From Catonia carolina (Eukaryota; Arthropoda; Insecta; Hemiptera; Achilidae), in NCBI GenBank assembly GCA_035578175.1, contig JAQMRL010000010.1, positions 34,852,784 to 34,916,783 on the forward strand: a DNA stretch of 64,000 bases, in the 5' to 3' direction. Below, one piece after another: positions 11,276-21,429 of the stretch. Positions within the stretch are counted from its first letter, which is position 1. The number at the start of each line of letters is the position of its first letter. The translations under genes were made by a program, and so were the position numbers. The notes beneath the pieces were generated by a model. It worked only from the letters and a program-made list of their open reading frames with translations. It was not told where the DNA came from and did no database searches.

Positions 11276-11317
11276 ACTTTATTTTAAAGCGGGTACCATA
11301 GAGTTACTCGGCATCCC

Positions 11318-11836
11318 TCATGTCGAACGCCATGACCTTCTGTCCCGCCAGTCACCCTTCTCCAAGTTTCTTTCCTCCATTGCCCGCATCACATCACCCC
11401 GCCACGTTTTCTGAGGCCTCCCTCTTTTCCTCCTCTTCACCGGACAATAATTCAAAGCCGCTTGAAGCCACCTATCTTCATTCATCCATGGCACATGCCC
11501 GTACCTAATCAACTACCTACTCTCTATTCTTCCCACCACAGTGTTCTGCACATCCGCCATTCCCCTCAAATTATCCAACTTGGAGACCCCACAAGCTCCT
11601 CGTAAAATAACCATCTCCAGGGCTTTTAAACGCTCCTCATTCCGTCCACTTATCTGCCAGCATTCTGAATCATAAAAAGCAATCGGCTCCACTACCGCTC
11701 CATAAATCATCTTTTTCGTCCTCATGCTTATTTTCAAGGACGAAATCAAAGACTTAAGCTTCCTGATAGCCAATCTGCCTTGAGCAACTCTCGCCCTGAT
11801 ATCTACCTCACATCCACCATCCTTAGATATTAACGA
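11318..11836 (-). pseudogene. LINE reverse transcriptase C-terminal fragment
   Basis: The minus strand reads ISKDGGCEVDIRARVAQGRL (about 11775-11836) into LKSLISSLKISMRTKKMIYG and a VVEPIAFYDSECWQISGRNE block, then two stops near 11515, then IRYGHVPWMNEDRW and KRRKRGRPQKTWRGDVMRAM. This is the post-palm and C-terminal region of an RTE/CR1-like LINE, whose typical form is the R-L-x-W-x-G-H-V-x-R-M motif plus a GRRKRGRPRKTW basic block. It is a fragment with two in-frame stops and no catalytic motif. Confidence 0.85.
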
Positions 11837-12399
11837 AAAATCTCGAAATAATACTGAAAATATAAATGTAACATCTAAGTAGTTGAACTCCTAACTTTGA
11901 TGTAAGGTTCCCGATCGGTGGTTCGCGAGAGTCTCGGGAGTGATCCATGAAAGAACTTATAAGAGAGCTGCCAAATAGGCTAAATGGGGGTTTTAAAAGT
12001 GATATTCATTGAATCAGATGGGCTGAATATATCCGATGAATATCAGATGCTGAATTTAAATATCTTTTCCAAGACATTTCTATATCCTTCGTTTTCCCGG
12101 GCGGAGGGGTATTCAGTACTCCCATACCCACCGGAAGGTTCACCCCTCGACCACTTCTATATGTTGGGAACCTCTGATGTAAGGTATCTACTACTGGACA
12201 GTACTTTTATGATTTATTCAAAGCGATTTTGTTTGCCCAAGTCCAGCGTTGCAAGTTTTCAATGCAATCGTTATTTCCGTTAACAATTGTTCGAAAATAT
12301 TTTATATTTACGGATTTCCCTCTTCATGAATTTTCTAGTATTTTTGAAAATATTCTTGAGATTATCATAAATTTTGGTTTTTTTTATAGGTAATGACAA
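11837..12399. other. Unassigned stretch with one unrecognised open frame
   Basis: A 99-residue plus-strand frame at 11984-12283 starts with ATG but shows no domain, signal peptide or membrane segment that I recognise. Part of the DNA (12080-12150) is GC-richer than its surroundings. I would not call it a gene. Confidence 0.3.
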
Positions 12400-13385
12400 T
12401 AAAAAATCTAGTGTGAAACACTTACACGACTTTCTCTTGTCAATGTAAATAATGAACATAATAACCTAACATTAATTAATAATATTACATTAGAAATAAA
12501 CAAAAACATAACCTTATTTATAATCATGAGTGAAAGACGTGAAGTGAAAATCAACCTCAGTTTAGCTTAAAAATACGGACCCCCTGAAGACCCATTTTAG
12601 ACCCAGACCCAGTACCCAGACCCAGTACGCAGACCCAGTACCCAGACCCAGGGGGTCTGAAATGGACAGGCTCTGTAGAGAAAAATATTTTAAATAAAAG
12701 TTGTAGACCTTTCAATTTCCTATAAATTTGATTATACTTTTTTGACGTGAAATGCATAAAAGGCTGAAATCTTTAAAAAAATCGATTTTTTACACGATTT
12801 CGTGAGAAAAAAACCGAAAATTGCTAATTACCGCTAAACTAAGCCTTTTACAAAAAAATGTTTAAAATAAAAGTAGTAGGATTTTAAATTCTCTACAACT
12901 TTTACTGGATACATCTTTGCGCTAAAATGCATATTAAAGTCGTAAACTTGAAAAAAACAATGTTTTTACGAGAAAACAGGCTCACCAAGAATTTCAGCAG
13001 ACATGGCGCCTACCCTATCTTTTAGAGCATAAAAAATGTAGTAAATGAGGTGATTTTTAAAAAAATCGTAGGAGCCTTTTTTGAAAAACTCGCAAAAAAG
13101 TGAAAAATGACACGAATAAACTACTACTTCCGGTTGATCGATTTTAATGAAAATGTTCGTGTCAGGTCCTCTAGTGGTATGTAACTAAGTTTCAAGTTTC
13201 AAGTTCGTACGATGTTCCGTTCTTGAGATATTCTGTTCACACACACACACACAGACCAATCCCTAAAAACATGTTTTTTGGGTTCAGGGGGTCTGAAAAC
13301 GTGTAGATCCGGTGAAAACTCGATTTCGAAAAACCGACAAGAAAACAATACTTTTCTTACTATATATTCATATAAGCAGGAGAAA
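12400..13385 (+). repeat. Family C dispersed repeat, near full-length
   Basis: The copy begins with TAGTGTGAAACACTTACACG and ends ATATATTCATATAAGCAGGA plus GAAAGTAAAA. Landmarks in order: ATCATGAGTGAAAGACGTGA, several CCAGACCCAGTACCCAGA microrepeats, ATGGCGCC, CTACTACTTCCGGTTGATCG, a GTTCCGTTCTTGAGATATTC block, a (CA)n run, and GGGGGTCTGAAAACGTGTAG. No coding frame is present. The same order recurs at 37.1-38.3 kb, and in reverse at 57.4-58.0 kb. Confidence 0.85.
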
Positions 13386-13429
13386 GTAAAAACATTATGA
13401 TAATAGTAAAATACGTGTTATACGGGAGT

Positions 13430-13800
13430 GAACGTGGGTGATAGGGGCTGCATAAAGGAAGAAGATAGAAAATTTTGAAATGTGGTGTTATAGGAAAATG
13501 TTAAAGATTACATGTGTGGACAAAGTAAATAATTAAGAGGGTCTTATATGAGTGGATGAAAGAATTATATGAAATTATGTTACCAGAAAAACGAATAGGC
13601 TAGTAGGGCATATCTTAAGACATCCAGGTACTGCTTTATTAATAATGGAGGGTAATATTGAGGCAACGGTTAGAATATTTGAAGCAAATTACAAGAAATG
13701 TAGGGTGTAGCAGGTATGTAGATATGAAAAGACTTGGTCAAGACGGGACAGCTTGAAGAACTTCTTCAAACAGTTGAGAGACTATGACAAAAAAGACAAT
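13430..13800 (+). pseudogene. LINE C-terminal fragment, decayed
   Basis: The reading FEMWCYRKMLKITCVDKVNN followed by RKTNRLVGHILRHP and a terminal SRRDSLKNFFKQL matches the FEMW-x-Y-R-R, GHI-x-R and WLKNL motifs of the element at 6769-8138. Several stops interrupt it. It starts just after the end of the family C copy. Confidence 0.75.
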
Positions 13801-13809
13801 TATTTCATT

Positions 13810-14349
13810 TGAAAATTATTCATATATTTATTTATATCGTTATTAAGAAATTGTAATTTGTATTGTAATTATATTATCTTATTACAATATCAAAATTCTA
13901 AATAATTGTAGGCCTACTTGTTAGTGAGTAGAAGATCTCCTAATTAAAATGGTTGATGATTATTAAATTTCATAATTATCAAGATAAAATTTATTAAGCT
14001 ATCTACTAAGTGAATCCTATCTACAATAATATTATTGCATCGTGTAATAATAATAATTGCCTTAATTCTATTAATATGCAAAATAGATCTACTGTTGTTT
14101 AATTGAAGTACTGAGGCCTAATTAAAATCCACTATAAACCTACGTGCGTGATAATTGCACGGGCGTTAATCTAAATCGGCAGGTTAATTATATTGCTTTT
14201 AATTAAAATTATTATACGTATTAAAATAGGTGTACTTAGTTATATCAGCATTACAAAATGACTTGGTGATACTGCTTAAATGTAATTAACATTTGAGAGA
14301 AATCCTAAATTATATATATATATATATATATATACATATACATATTTTA
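13810..14349. other. AT-rich stretch with a (TA)n microsatellite
   Basis: No gene is seen. A (TA)n run lies at about 14312-14336, just before the foldback transposon. Confidence 0.5.
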
Positions 14350-14514
14350 CCGGGTGTCCCACGAAGAGGTTGCTATTTTTGAATTAATATGCCGGATGTA
14401 TCGAACAATCTACAGACTGGAAACTTTACAGTTATAATAAACAGATATGTAAAAAAGTACCCTCGAGTTTAATTTGCTTATAATTAACCAAAACAAAATG
14501 GCGGAATAAGAAAA

Positions 14515-14902
14515 AATCTGCCCATAACAGACAGGTGAAGTGTCAAATTATTTACACTCAATCTGTTCGTTGCATGACTAAAATAAATAGTTTTGTTTTT
14601 TATCACATGGTCAGCCAATTAAATGACTGAATCATTTAAGAACACAAGAGGTAGAGGTGTTAAAGGCACTAATCAGAGTTATCTCCTCTGAAAGTAATGA
14701 ATTTCTTTATACAGCCAGACCCAGTGGTGAATGAAGTGAAAGTGTCATTTGCAGAGTGGAAAATATGTGCTTTTCAGAGGGTCCGGCATGCTGGTACGCG
14801 TACCCACTAAGTGAGGAAGGAATGGTAAACCACCTTTCCTTGTTTTACTTAGTAAAACCTATTCAGGTTCAAACCAGCCTTTCGGCTGATGACCTAAACA
14901 AC
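14515..14902 (-). mobile_element. SINE family B, full-length, inserted in foldback arm
   Basis: The ~390-bp unit ends in CTGATGACCTAAACAACA and is flanked by AAGAAAA (14508-14514 and 14903-14909). Strand is inferred: the complement of the AACAACAAC end reads GTTGTTGTTTAGGTCATCAG, then GGTTTGAACC (B-box-like), which looks like a promoter head, so transcription would run leftwards. The uninterrupted right arm of the host element confirms the insertion. Confidence 0.85.
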
Positions 14903-15223
14903 AAGAAAACAATATAAAAAATAAACAATAATCTTGTGGATAAAACCACTTATATTTACAATAGGATTCAAATAGAAAAAACAGCTGTTTTTGCCATTCC
15001 AAATCGATCAGCTGATTTTGTGAACCCACAAAAATGAAACAATTTAGTAATAAAAATGCCTATTTACTACCTAGTTGTGTTGTGCTATGTTATATCTAAC
15101 AATGAATTTTTCAATTGAAAAAGTGACATGTTGTTCTTGGGCTATTGCCCAGCAGTGTTCAGAAGTCCGTGAACTAAATGTGTTTTATAATGATTTATTT
15201 AGTTTTTCTTGGTATATTACTTT

Positions 15224-15409
15224 TGAACTAATGACTTTGGTATTCCAGTAGCAGATGCAACTTTTCTGACTGAATAGGGCCTTTTTGAAGATTTCAGTAA
15301 AGCAGCATATGTAATCTCTTTATTTTCTTTGTTAGAATATCTATGGTACCTATTTATAATTGATCCAGTTTCTAGTAGGTTAGTCTTCCATTTATGAATT
15401 GATGTCCTT
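15224..15409 (-). pseudogene. Transposase N-terminal HTH remnant
   Basis: About 62 residues on the minus strand read SIHKWKTNLLETGSIINR, then ITYAALLKSSKRPYSVRKVA and SATGIPKSLVQK, followed by a stop. The pattern of kWk..l.eTGSi...R, then a-l..s...S-vRk-va..tGi-ks-Vqk, is the paired helix-turn-helix DNA-binding region of Tc1/mariner (IS630-type) transposases. The catalytic DDE part is absent. It occupies the centre between the inverted arms, so it probably belongs to that element. Confidence 0.75.
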
Positions 15410-15879
15410 CAAGGAGGAACTACATCTACGTAAATTTGTTGAAAATCCTTATCGTTTTATTATCTCAAAGGAATAGCCCAGGAACAATATTTCACTTTTT
15501 GTTAAATTGAAAAATTCATTGTTAGATATGACACAGCACAACACAACTACGTAGTAAATAGGAATTTTTATTACTAAAGTGTTTCATTGTTGTGGGTTCA
15601 CAAAATCAGCTGATCGATTTGGAATGACAAAAACAGCTGTTTTTTTCTATCTAAATCCTATTGTAAATATAAGTGGTTTTATCCACAAGATTATTGTTCA
15701 TTTTTTATATTATTTTCTTATTCCACCATTTTCTTTTATTCATCATAAGCAAATGAAACTCGAGGGTAGTTTTTTACATATCTATTTATTCTATAAACTT
15801 TCCAGTCTGTAGAAGGTGCGATACGTCCGGCATATTAATTCAAAAATAGCAACCTCTTCGTGGGACACCCGGTTTATGA

Positions 15880-16710
15880 TATATACGTAATACGGCAGAA
15901 TAGGCTAATTAGTTTTGTAATAATGAGAGAGCGATGGTAATAGACAATACGATATGAAAAGTCGGTTGAAATTTCAGCCTCCGAAATTAGTTAAAATTTC
16001 AAAAGCTAAACTAACCAATCAGTGTTAAAGGTTTAGTTTAAAGAGCGAACCAATCAGCTGTATTCAACCTAATCAAGTGTTGATTTTAACCACCAGACTA
16101 ATTGGTAAATGAACTTTAGCGGTTTGAAGCGGAGGATGCGTACTCTATCTATCTACATGTTTGCCTGCCTGGCAGGCTTACAGAATGGCACGGGTAAAAC
16201 TATTTGCATATAAATTGTGTCATGCTATCAACATGTATTCTCTCTGTGCTATGTTATATATATATAGGTTACTTACCACACAAACGTTACAAGCAACTTA
16301 ACGTAGGCGATGCTGTACCTACAAAGCTTACAACCTTTATATATCACAGACCTATTTATAAAGCCTTGTAATTAATGTAACCCTTACATACCAAAGTTTG
16401 AATGTTTTCAGGTTGATAAGTTTAATCTTAATAAAATTTAAATCTTTACGCGTACGCATACTTAAATCAAAGGGTAAAGCTTAATATAATATGTGAATCG
16501 TAAATTATTCTCCTAAACTCTTGTTACGTATCTAGCATACATGTAATGATTAGTTTATTTTCCATAAGCGTAAATAACAAGATAAAATATTTCCTAAAAC
16601 TTATCTCTTCTTTTCAAAAAAGAAATGAATAATTTTTTTTAAATAATCTACATTTAATATTGCTATAGTTTGAAAAGGGCTTGTTAAAAAATAAGTTCTA
16701 GTGAGCTCTA
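15880..16710. other. AT-rich stretch without a recognisable gene
   Basis: No ORF or repeat assignment. A short palindrome GCCTGCCTGGCAGGC lies near 16160. Confidence 0.4.
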
Positions 16711-16829
16711 CATACCGGTCATCGAGAAAATTTGCAACCATTTTCAAAAATTACAGATTAAAAACAACTGGAGGTAAAGTCATACATTTTTTTGTAGTAA
16801 ACAGAAAATATTAAAGGTTTTTGTTGGTA

Positions 16830-17175
16830 CGACTGTACCGCAAGTTGAACAAATTGAATTAGGGAAAAACATTATTAACATAATCTAGCAACAAGACGGG
16901 GCGTCTCCTTATTTCAGTATTCCAGTGTGCCGTGCTCTCAATGAAAGGTTCCCTGACCGACGGATCGGTAGAGCCGGTCCTGTACTTTGGCCTCCAAAGC
17001 GTCCAGATTTAACCCCACTTGATTTTTTTGTGGGGATATGATAAAAACCATGTCTTTAGTGAGAAGATTCGAATTGTGAATCATTTCTACGAACAACGAA
17101 TTGCTACAGCTGTTGCTTCGCTCATGCTCGATATGAAACAGCGCACCAGGACCTACTGTCGATTTCTTTATTATA
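16830..17175 (+). pseudogene. Tc1/mariner-type transposase C-terminus
   Basis: The plus strand reads VGTTVPQVEQIELGKNII, then after a stop QQDGASPYFSIPVCRALNER, FPDRRIGRAGPVLWPPKRPD and LTPLDFF; a one-base loss in the T run (about 17022-17029) shifts the frame to LWGYDKNHVFSEKIRIVNHF and then ASLMLDMKQRTRTYCRF. QQDGA (second catalytic Asp) and the RxPDLTPLDFFLWG motif (third catalytic residue region) identify an IS630/Tc1-mariner DDE transposase. One stop and one frameshift make it non-functional. It lies just inside the left arm of the 16715-18604 element and is probably its own transposase. Confidence 0.9.
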
Positions 17176-17566
17176 CCTGTGTATTTATTATACTATACTA
17201 TACCTTTATTATACTATACTATACTATTTATTACACCTTTATTATACTTTGTAGATACCCGAGTTTAGAGCCTTGTTTATTCCAAACCGCTTATTCAATT
17301 TTAACGCACTATACACCAAAATTTAGCTAATTTCAATCTGCGTTGTTTCATGACCGTTTTATATTTTTAGCGTTTTTTAATATTGCAATATCTGGATGAG
17401 AAGAAGAAAGAGCCGGTTTTATTTTGTTGCCGCAACAGATCGGATACATTTATAGGCTTATAACTCAAACACCGCTTGACCGATTTATTTAAGAAATCGC
17501 CGGAATATAAACTTGTATGTTCTTATTGTATGTACGAAATTTCAGATTTGTAGCAAATTTAAATGT

Positions 17567-18182
17567 TGAGTTATTAGCAAAATTCTGAACCCCTTAACCG
17601 CTCATTAATTCGGTAATTTCGAAAAATCATTTTATTCAGCATAAAAAAGTAATACAAATTTATTAATATTATGCAACAGCGATTGACCAGTTATTTGGTA
17701 GATTTTTTTAAATATTTAAATAATGGTAGATGCTGTGGGTGGTGGAAGGAGCTTAACCATGTTGCCACGTCTTTTAATCGGTTGTGTTCTTTTCTCTTCC
17801 TGCTAAAGTCCTCTTTCGACGTTAACATACAACGTGTAGTTGTTAACTATTGTAAGTAAAGGATGAATGGGTATTAACATTGGACTGACACGTTTATTAT
17901 GCGTCAGCTGGAAGGACAGGTTCCAGGTATGCTAATAAAAATAGGTAGTAGGCTTACCAAGTTACAACGCGGCAACACTTTTAAGCTTCTTCCACCCCCC
18001 GCAGCATCTAACATTATTTAAATATTTTGAAAAATCTACCAAATAACTGGTCAATCGCTGCTCCATAATATTAATAAATTTATATTCATTTTTTTATACT
18101 AAATAAAATTATTTTTCAAAATTGCCGAATTAATGAGCGGTTACGGAGTTGACAAGGGTTCAGAATTTTGCTAAGTTGACTA
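17567..18182. repeat. Foldback element, ~230-bp arms
   Basis: The left arm (17567-17800) contains GCAAAATTCTGAACCCC, CCGCTCATTAATTCGG, GCGATTGACCAGTTATTTGG and TAGATGCTG; the right arm (about 17950-18182) carries the complement of each in reverse order. The ~150-bp spacer has no shared sequence. There is no ORF that both arms respect. Confidence 0.85.
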
Positions 18183-18187
18183 TCGTT

Positions 18188-18440
18188 TATACCCTAACAA
18201 ACTAGAGCCTGCAGATGGAGGCGGAGCATAGTGACCTAGATCACAGCACAGAGCCAATTGACTTTCGTTAATCGTATCCTGCGTTGTCATGTTGTGGTCC
18301 CACTGTGTATGACAGCCAAACAAAAAGTCTGCTGGAGTTCGGTGGGACAGAATGTGACTTAGCGAAGGGGCAACCTCACACCCGACCTTGGCTGTTATTT
18401 GGCTAGATCTAATCTGCAGTCTTTAGTTCGTTGGGGTATA
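18188..18440. mobile_element. MITE with ~28-bp terminal inverted repeats, copy 1
   Basis: The ends are TATACCCTAACAAACTAGAG and the complement of a TATACCCCAACGAACTAAAG end, both continuing into CTGCAGAT. The interior (GAGCCAATTGACTTTCGTTA, GTGACTTAGCGAAGGGGCAA) is shared with the copy at 52353-52596. At 253 bp with no ORF it fits a non-autonomous DNA transposon with a TA-rich target. Confidence 0.85.
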
Positions 18441-18605
18441 GATGTGCGCATAGCTACCAACAGTGCTCATATACTACAAAATTTTAAAATATGTAAAAAA
18501 AAACTTTACTATTTTCTGTTTGCAACAAAAAAATTTTATGACTATCACGAGTAGTTTTTAAGCTGTATTTTTAAAAATGCATGCAACCTTTCTCGATGAC
18601 CCAGT

Positions 18606-19187
18606 ATTTTGTTTATTATAGATGGGGGATGAGCGTGTCATTGATTAGTGATGACACAAATAGGTGTAAAAGGGCTGGAGTGAAAAGAGGTAGTGTGGGG
18701 GAGAAAGACGCGGGTTGTATATGGGAGAGATTGCAATATACGAGTATATTAGTATATGTTAGAAGAGTGCTGAGAGCTTATTCAAGATTGTTCTAACTTA
18801 TAATGGAAATTACCAGAAATTGAAAAATACGAGTATTAAATTGAGTAGCCGTTGTATGTAGCTTAACTCAGTTTAGTTACTCTGTTAGTTGTTATTGTGG
18901 AGTTCGTTAGTCTGCAGTTTTGTTGTCAATTAGTTGTTTGTTTCGTGATTAATTTTAAAAAGGGATTGAATTTTTTTAAATTGCGTCCGGGAGACTCCTG
19001 AGGGAGTATAGGACATGTCAAGATGTTAAAACACCTGAAATGCATAATTCAACCACACATTGATCTACTAGCTACTGTTTAGAACGAAATTTTAAATGGT
19101 ATAAAAAGTTTCACCAATTAATAATTTTTTTCAGAATTTTCTAAAGGAATGAAAATTACAACAAAATTTTAAAAATTAGAGTAATAA
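18606..19187. other. Stretch without a recognisable gene
   Basis: A purine-rich open frame at 18581-18796 overlaps the end of the DNA transposon and shows no known motif. Nothing else is recognised. Confidence 0.4.
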
Positions 19188-19279
19188 TCTATACTAGTAT
19201 TATAAAGACAAAACATGTTTTTTGTGCAGTCTAATTTCCAAAACTGCCGAACAGATTTTCAAAGTTCAGATAACTAATT
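19188..19279 (+). mobile_element. Possible Helitron-like 5' end
   Basis: TCTATACTAGTATTATAAAG followed about 50 bases later by CTGCCGAACAGATTTTCAAA resembles the 5' terminus of insect Helitrons (a TC start, TATACTAATATTATAAA, then a ccgatttt-type block). I see no matching CTRR 3' end with a hairpin, so this is tentative. Confidence 0.3.
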
Positions 19280-20538
19280 ATTACGGACTCAAAGGGCTTC
19301 CATAAAGATCAAAATCGGAACAACGGGTGAACAGAAGAAAGGAGAAAAGCCTACAGTAAACGAATGCTAAGAATGTGGGCTGCAAAAAAATAGTTACCAG
19401 AAACTTCTAAGATCACCTCCCGTGGTCTAAAATTGGCCATATACGAGAAAAAAATAAGAATGTAGAAATGCATTAATTATGTATTCATTCGTTCTATACT
19501 TTTGTAATTAAGATTCTCCAGAAAATTCTAAAAAAATATCAGTTTTTCCATGAGTTTATTTATTTTTTTACTTTATTCAGTTGTAATAACTTGAACGGTA
19601 AAACTGAATAAAAGTACTAGACATAAATTGAAAAATGAAATTACAATAGCCGTAATAAGATAGTCAAGAGAAGATTAACTATTCTAAAGTACGCATTACG
19701 GACTCAAAGGGCTTCCATAATGAGCAAAAACAGAACAACAGGTGAACTGAAGAAAGGAGAAAAGCCTACAGTAAGCGAATGCTGAGAATGTGGGCTGCAA
19801 AAAAGAGCTGTCAGAAACTTCAAAGGTCACCTCAAGTGGTCTAAAATTGGCCCTATTCGAGACAAAATTGCCCATAACAGGCAGGTAAAGTGTTAAATTA
19901 TTTGCACCCGATCTGTTGGTTCCAGGGCTACGAAAAATAATAGTTCCGTTTCTTATCACTTGGTCAGCCAATTATATGACTGAAGCATTTAAGAACAGAA
20001 GAGGTAGTGGTGTAAACGACACTAGTCAGAGTTATCTCCTCTGAGAGTAATGGATTTCACTATACAGCCAGACACTGTGATGTGAATGAAGAAAAGATGT
20101 CATTTGCAGGGAAAGTGGGAAAGTGGAAAGTGGGTGCTTTTCGGAAAACCTGGCATGCTGATAAGCATAATCTTTCAAGTCAGTGAAGAAGGCAATAGTA
20201 AACTACCCCTCTCCTCGTTTTTACTTAGTAAAACCTCTAGAGGTTCATACCAGCCTTTCGGCTGTTGACCTAAACAACAACACGAGAAAAAAAAGAATTA
20301 TTTATAAATGCATTAGGCCTATTTATGTAATATTCATTCGTTCATTACTTTTTTAATTTAGATTTTTCAGAAAATTCTAAGAAATATTAGTTTTTCTATA
20401 AGTTTATTTTTTTTTACTGTATCCAATTGTAATAACTTGAACGGCAAAACTGAATAAAATCAGTAGAAGTAAATTGAAAAATGATATTACAATAGCAGTA
20501 ATAAGAGAATAAAGAGAAGATTAACTATTCTAAAGTAA
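19280..20538. repeat. Tandem duplication, 415-bp period, second unit split by a SINE
   Basis: Unit 1 (19280-19691) and unit 2 (19695-20538) both start ATTACGGACTCAAAGGGCTT and end GATTAACTATTCTAAAGTA. Shared landmarks include AGGAGAAAAGCCTACAGTAA, GTGGTCTAAAATTGGCC and TTGTAATAACTTGAACGG. Unit 2 is longer because a SINE B lies at 19868-20282. Confidence 0.88.
19868..20282 (-). mobile_element. SINE family B, full-length
   Basis: It carries the family landmarks TGCCCATAACAGGCAGGTAA, TCATTTGCAGGG and CAGCCTTTCGGCTGTTGACC and ends in ACAACAA. CGAGACAAAA (19858-19867) and CGAGAAAAAA (20283-20292) flank it as a 10-base duplication with one change. Unit 1 of the surrounding duplication shows the empty site. 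Confidence 0.85.
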
Positions 20539-20984
20539 GAGAGTGCTTGATAAAGCGAGTAAGACGACTAATAGTTTGAGAAAGAGCTATGTTAGTTTGA
20601 TACTACAGTATTCGTGCACATACAGTATTATCCTATTATCCCAGCTTACATATCATAGACCCTACTTAAAGGAAGCAGTACTCCTAAGCTTCTTACACAA
20701 ATTGCCTTCTTGTTAGTCTGCAGACTTTGAGATGCTACTGGCTTCATTTAAATGTAATTATTTATAAGCAATTAGCAATAAATTATGCTACTCCTAATAA
20801 AATTGTAGTTACTCTGTTTGTTTGCTTCTGTATTTTACATTCATAACTTTTCTCGCGTAGTTAATTATCCTATAACATTTCATCAATTAAAATCATCAGA
20901 CACTTTTTACTTTCTTTTGCCCAGTATGATATATAGAGAAGAAAATATAGGTAGACCTATAGTTTTCATATCGCGAAATAGTTA

Positions 20985-21088
20985 TAGCGATATTTCATGC
21001 AGCGATAGTTTTCGAAATCGAGTTTTCACCGAAAATATACGTTTTCAGGCCCCCTGAACCCAAAATACATATTTTTAGCGATTTGGTG

Positions 21089-21139
<51 letters not shown>

Positions 21140-21260
21140 TGTGTATGTGCGCGCGCGCGTGTGTGTGTGTGCGCGCGTGCGTGCGTTTGTGTGTGTGTGT
21201 GTGCGTGTGTGAACAAAATATCTCAAGAACGGAATAGTGTACGAAATTAAAACTTTTTTT
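20985..21260 (-). repeat. Family C repeat fragment with expanded (GT)n
   Basis: The order ATCGAGTTTTCACCG, AGGCCCCCTGAACCC, (GT)n at about 21090-21211, then AACAAAATATCTCAAGAACG is the reverse of the same block in the 12.4- and 37.1-kb copies. The dinucleotide run is about 120 bases with GC interruptions, much longer than in the other copies. Confidence 0.8.
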
Positions 21261-21429
21261 AACTTTTGTTTTGAATCTTTAACTGTACTTTGGATATCAA
21301 CCAAAAAAAGAGATAGCATTGATATTTCAATAAAATTAACACGAACAAGAACGAATATAAAATACAACATTTACCAATATCATACTTAATTTGAAATAAC
21401 AATTATTAAAAAAATAATATAGGCCTACT

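Larger units (their letters stand above)
14350..15872. mobile_element. Inverted-repeat DNA transposon with ~400-bp arms
   Basis: The ends are CCGGGTGTCCCACGAAGAGG and its complement, flanked by TTTA at 14346-14349 and 15873-15876. The right arm (about 15480-15872) matches the left arm after removal of a SINE that splits the left arm at 14515-14902. The arms include matching tracts such as GATCAGCTGATTTTGTG and AACAATGAATTTTTCAAT. The ~310-bp centre holds a transposase remnant on the minus strand. Arms differ in many single positions, so the element is old. The 4-base flank is short but consistent with a DDE-type transposon. Confidence 0.85.
16715..18604. mobile_element. Inverted-repeat DNA transposon remnant, composite
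   Basis: About 100 bp at 16715-16815 (GGTCATCGAGAAAATTTGCA onward, through AAAAATTACAG, AGTCATA and AAACAGAAAATA) match the complement of 18490-18604 in the same order. Between the ends lie a transposase C-terminus on the plus strand, a separate ~615-bp foldback (17567-18182) and a MITE (18188-18440). The N-terminal transposase region is missing, so the element is internally deleted and invaded. Exact end bases and a target duplication are not clear. Confidence 0.7.

Noticed and set aside
11984..12283. 99-residue open frame with ATG
   Set aside because: No recognisable domain, no repeat-independent support and no neighbours suggesting a gene.
21026..21370. Open frames rich in His/Thr or Val/Cys
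   Set aside because: They are translations of the (GT)n microsatellite.
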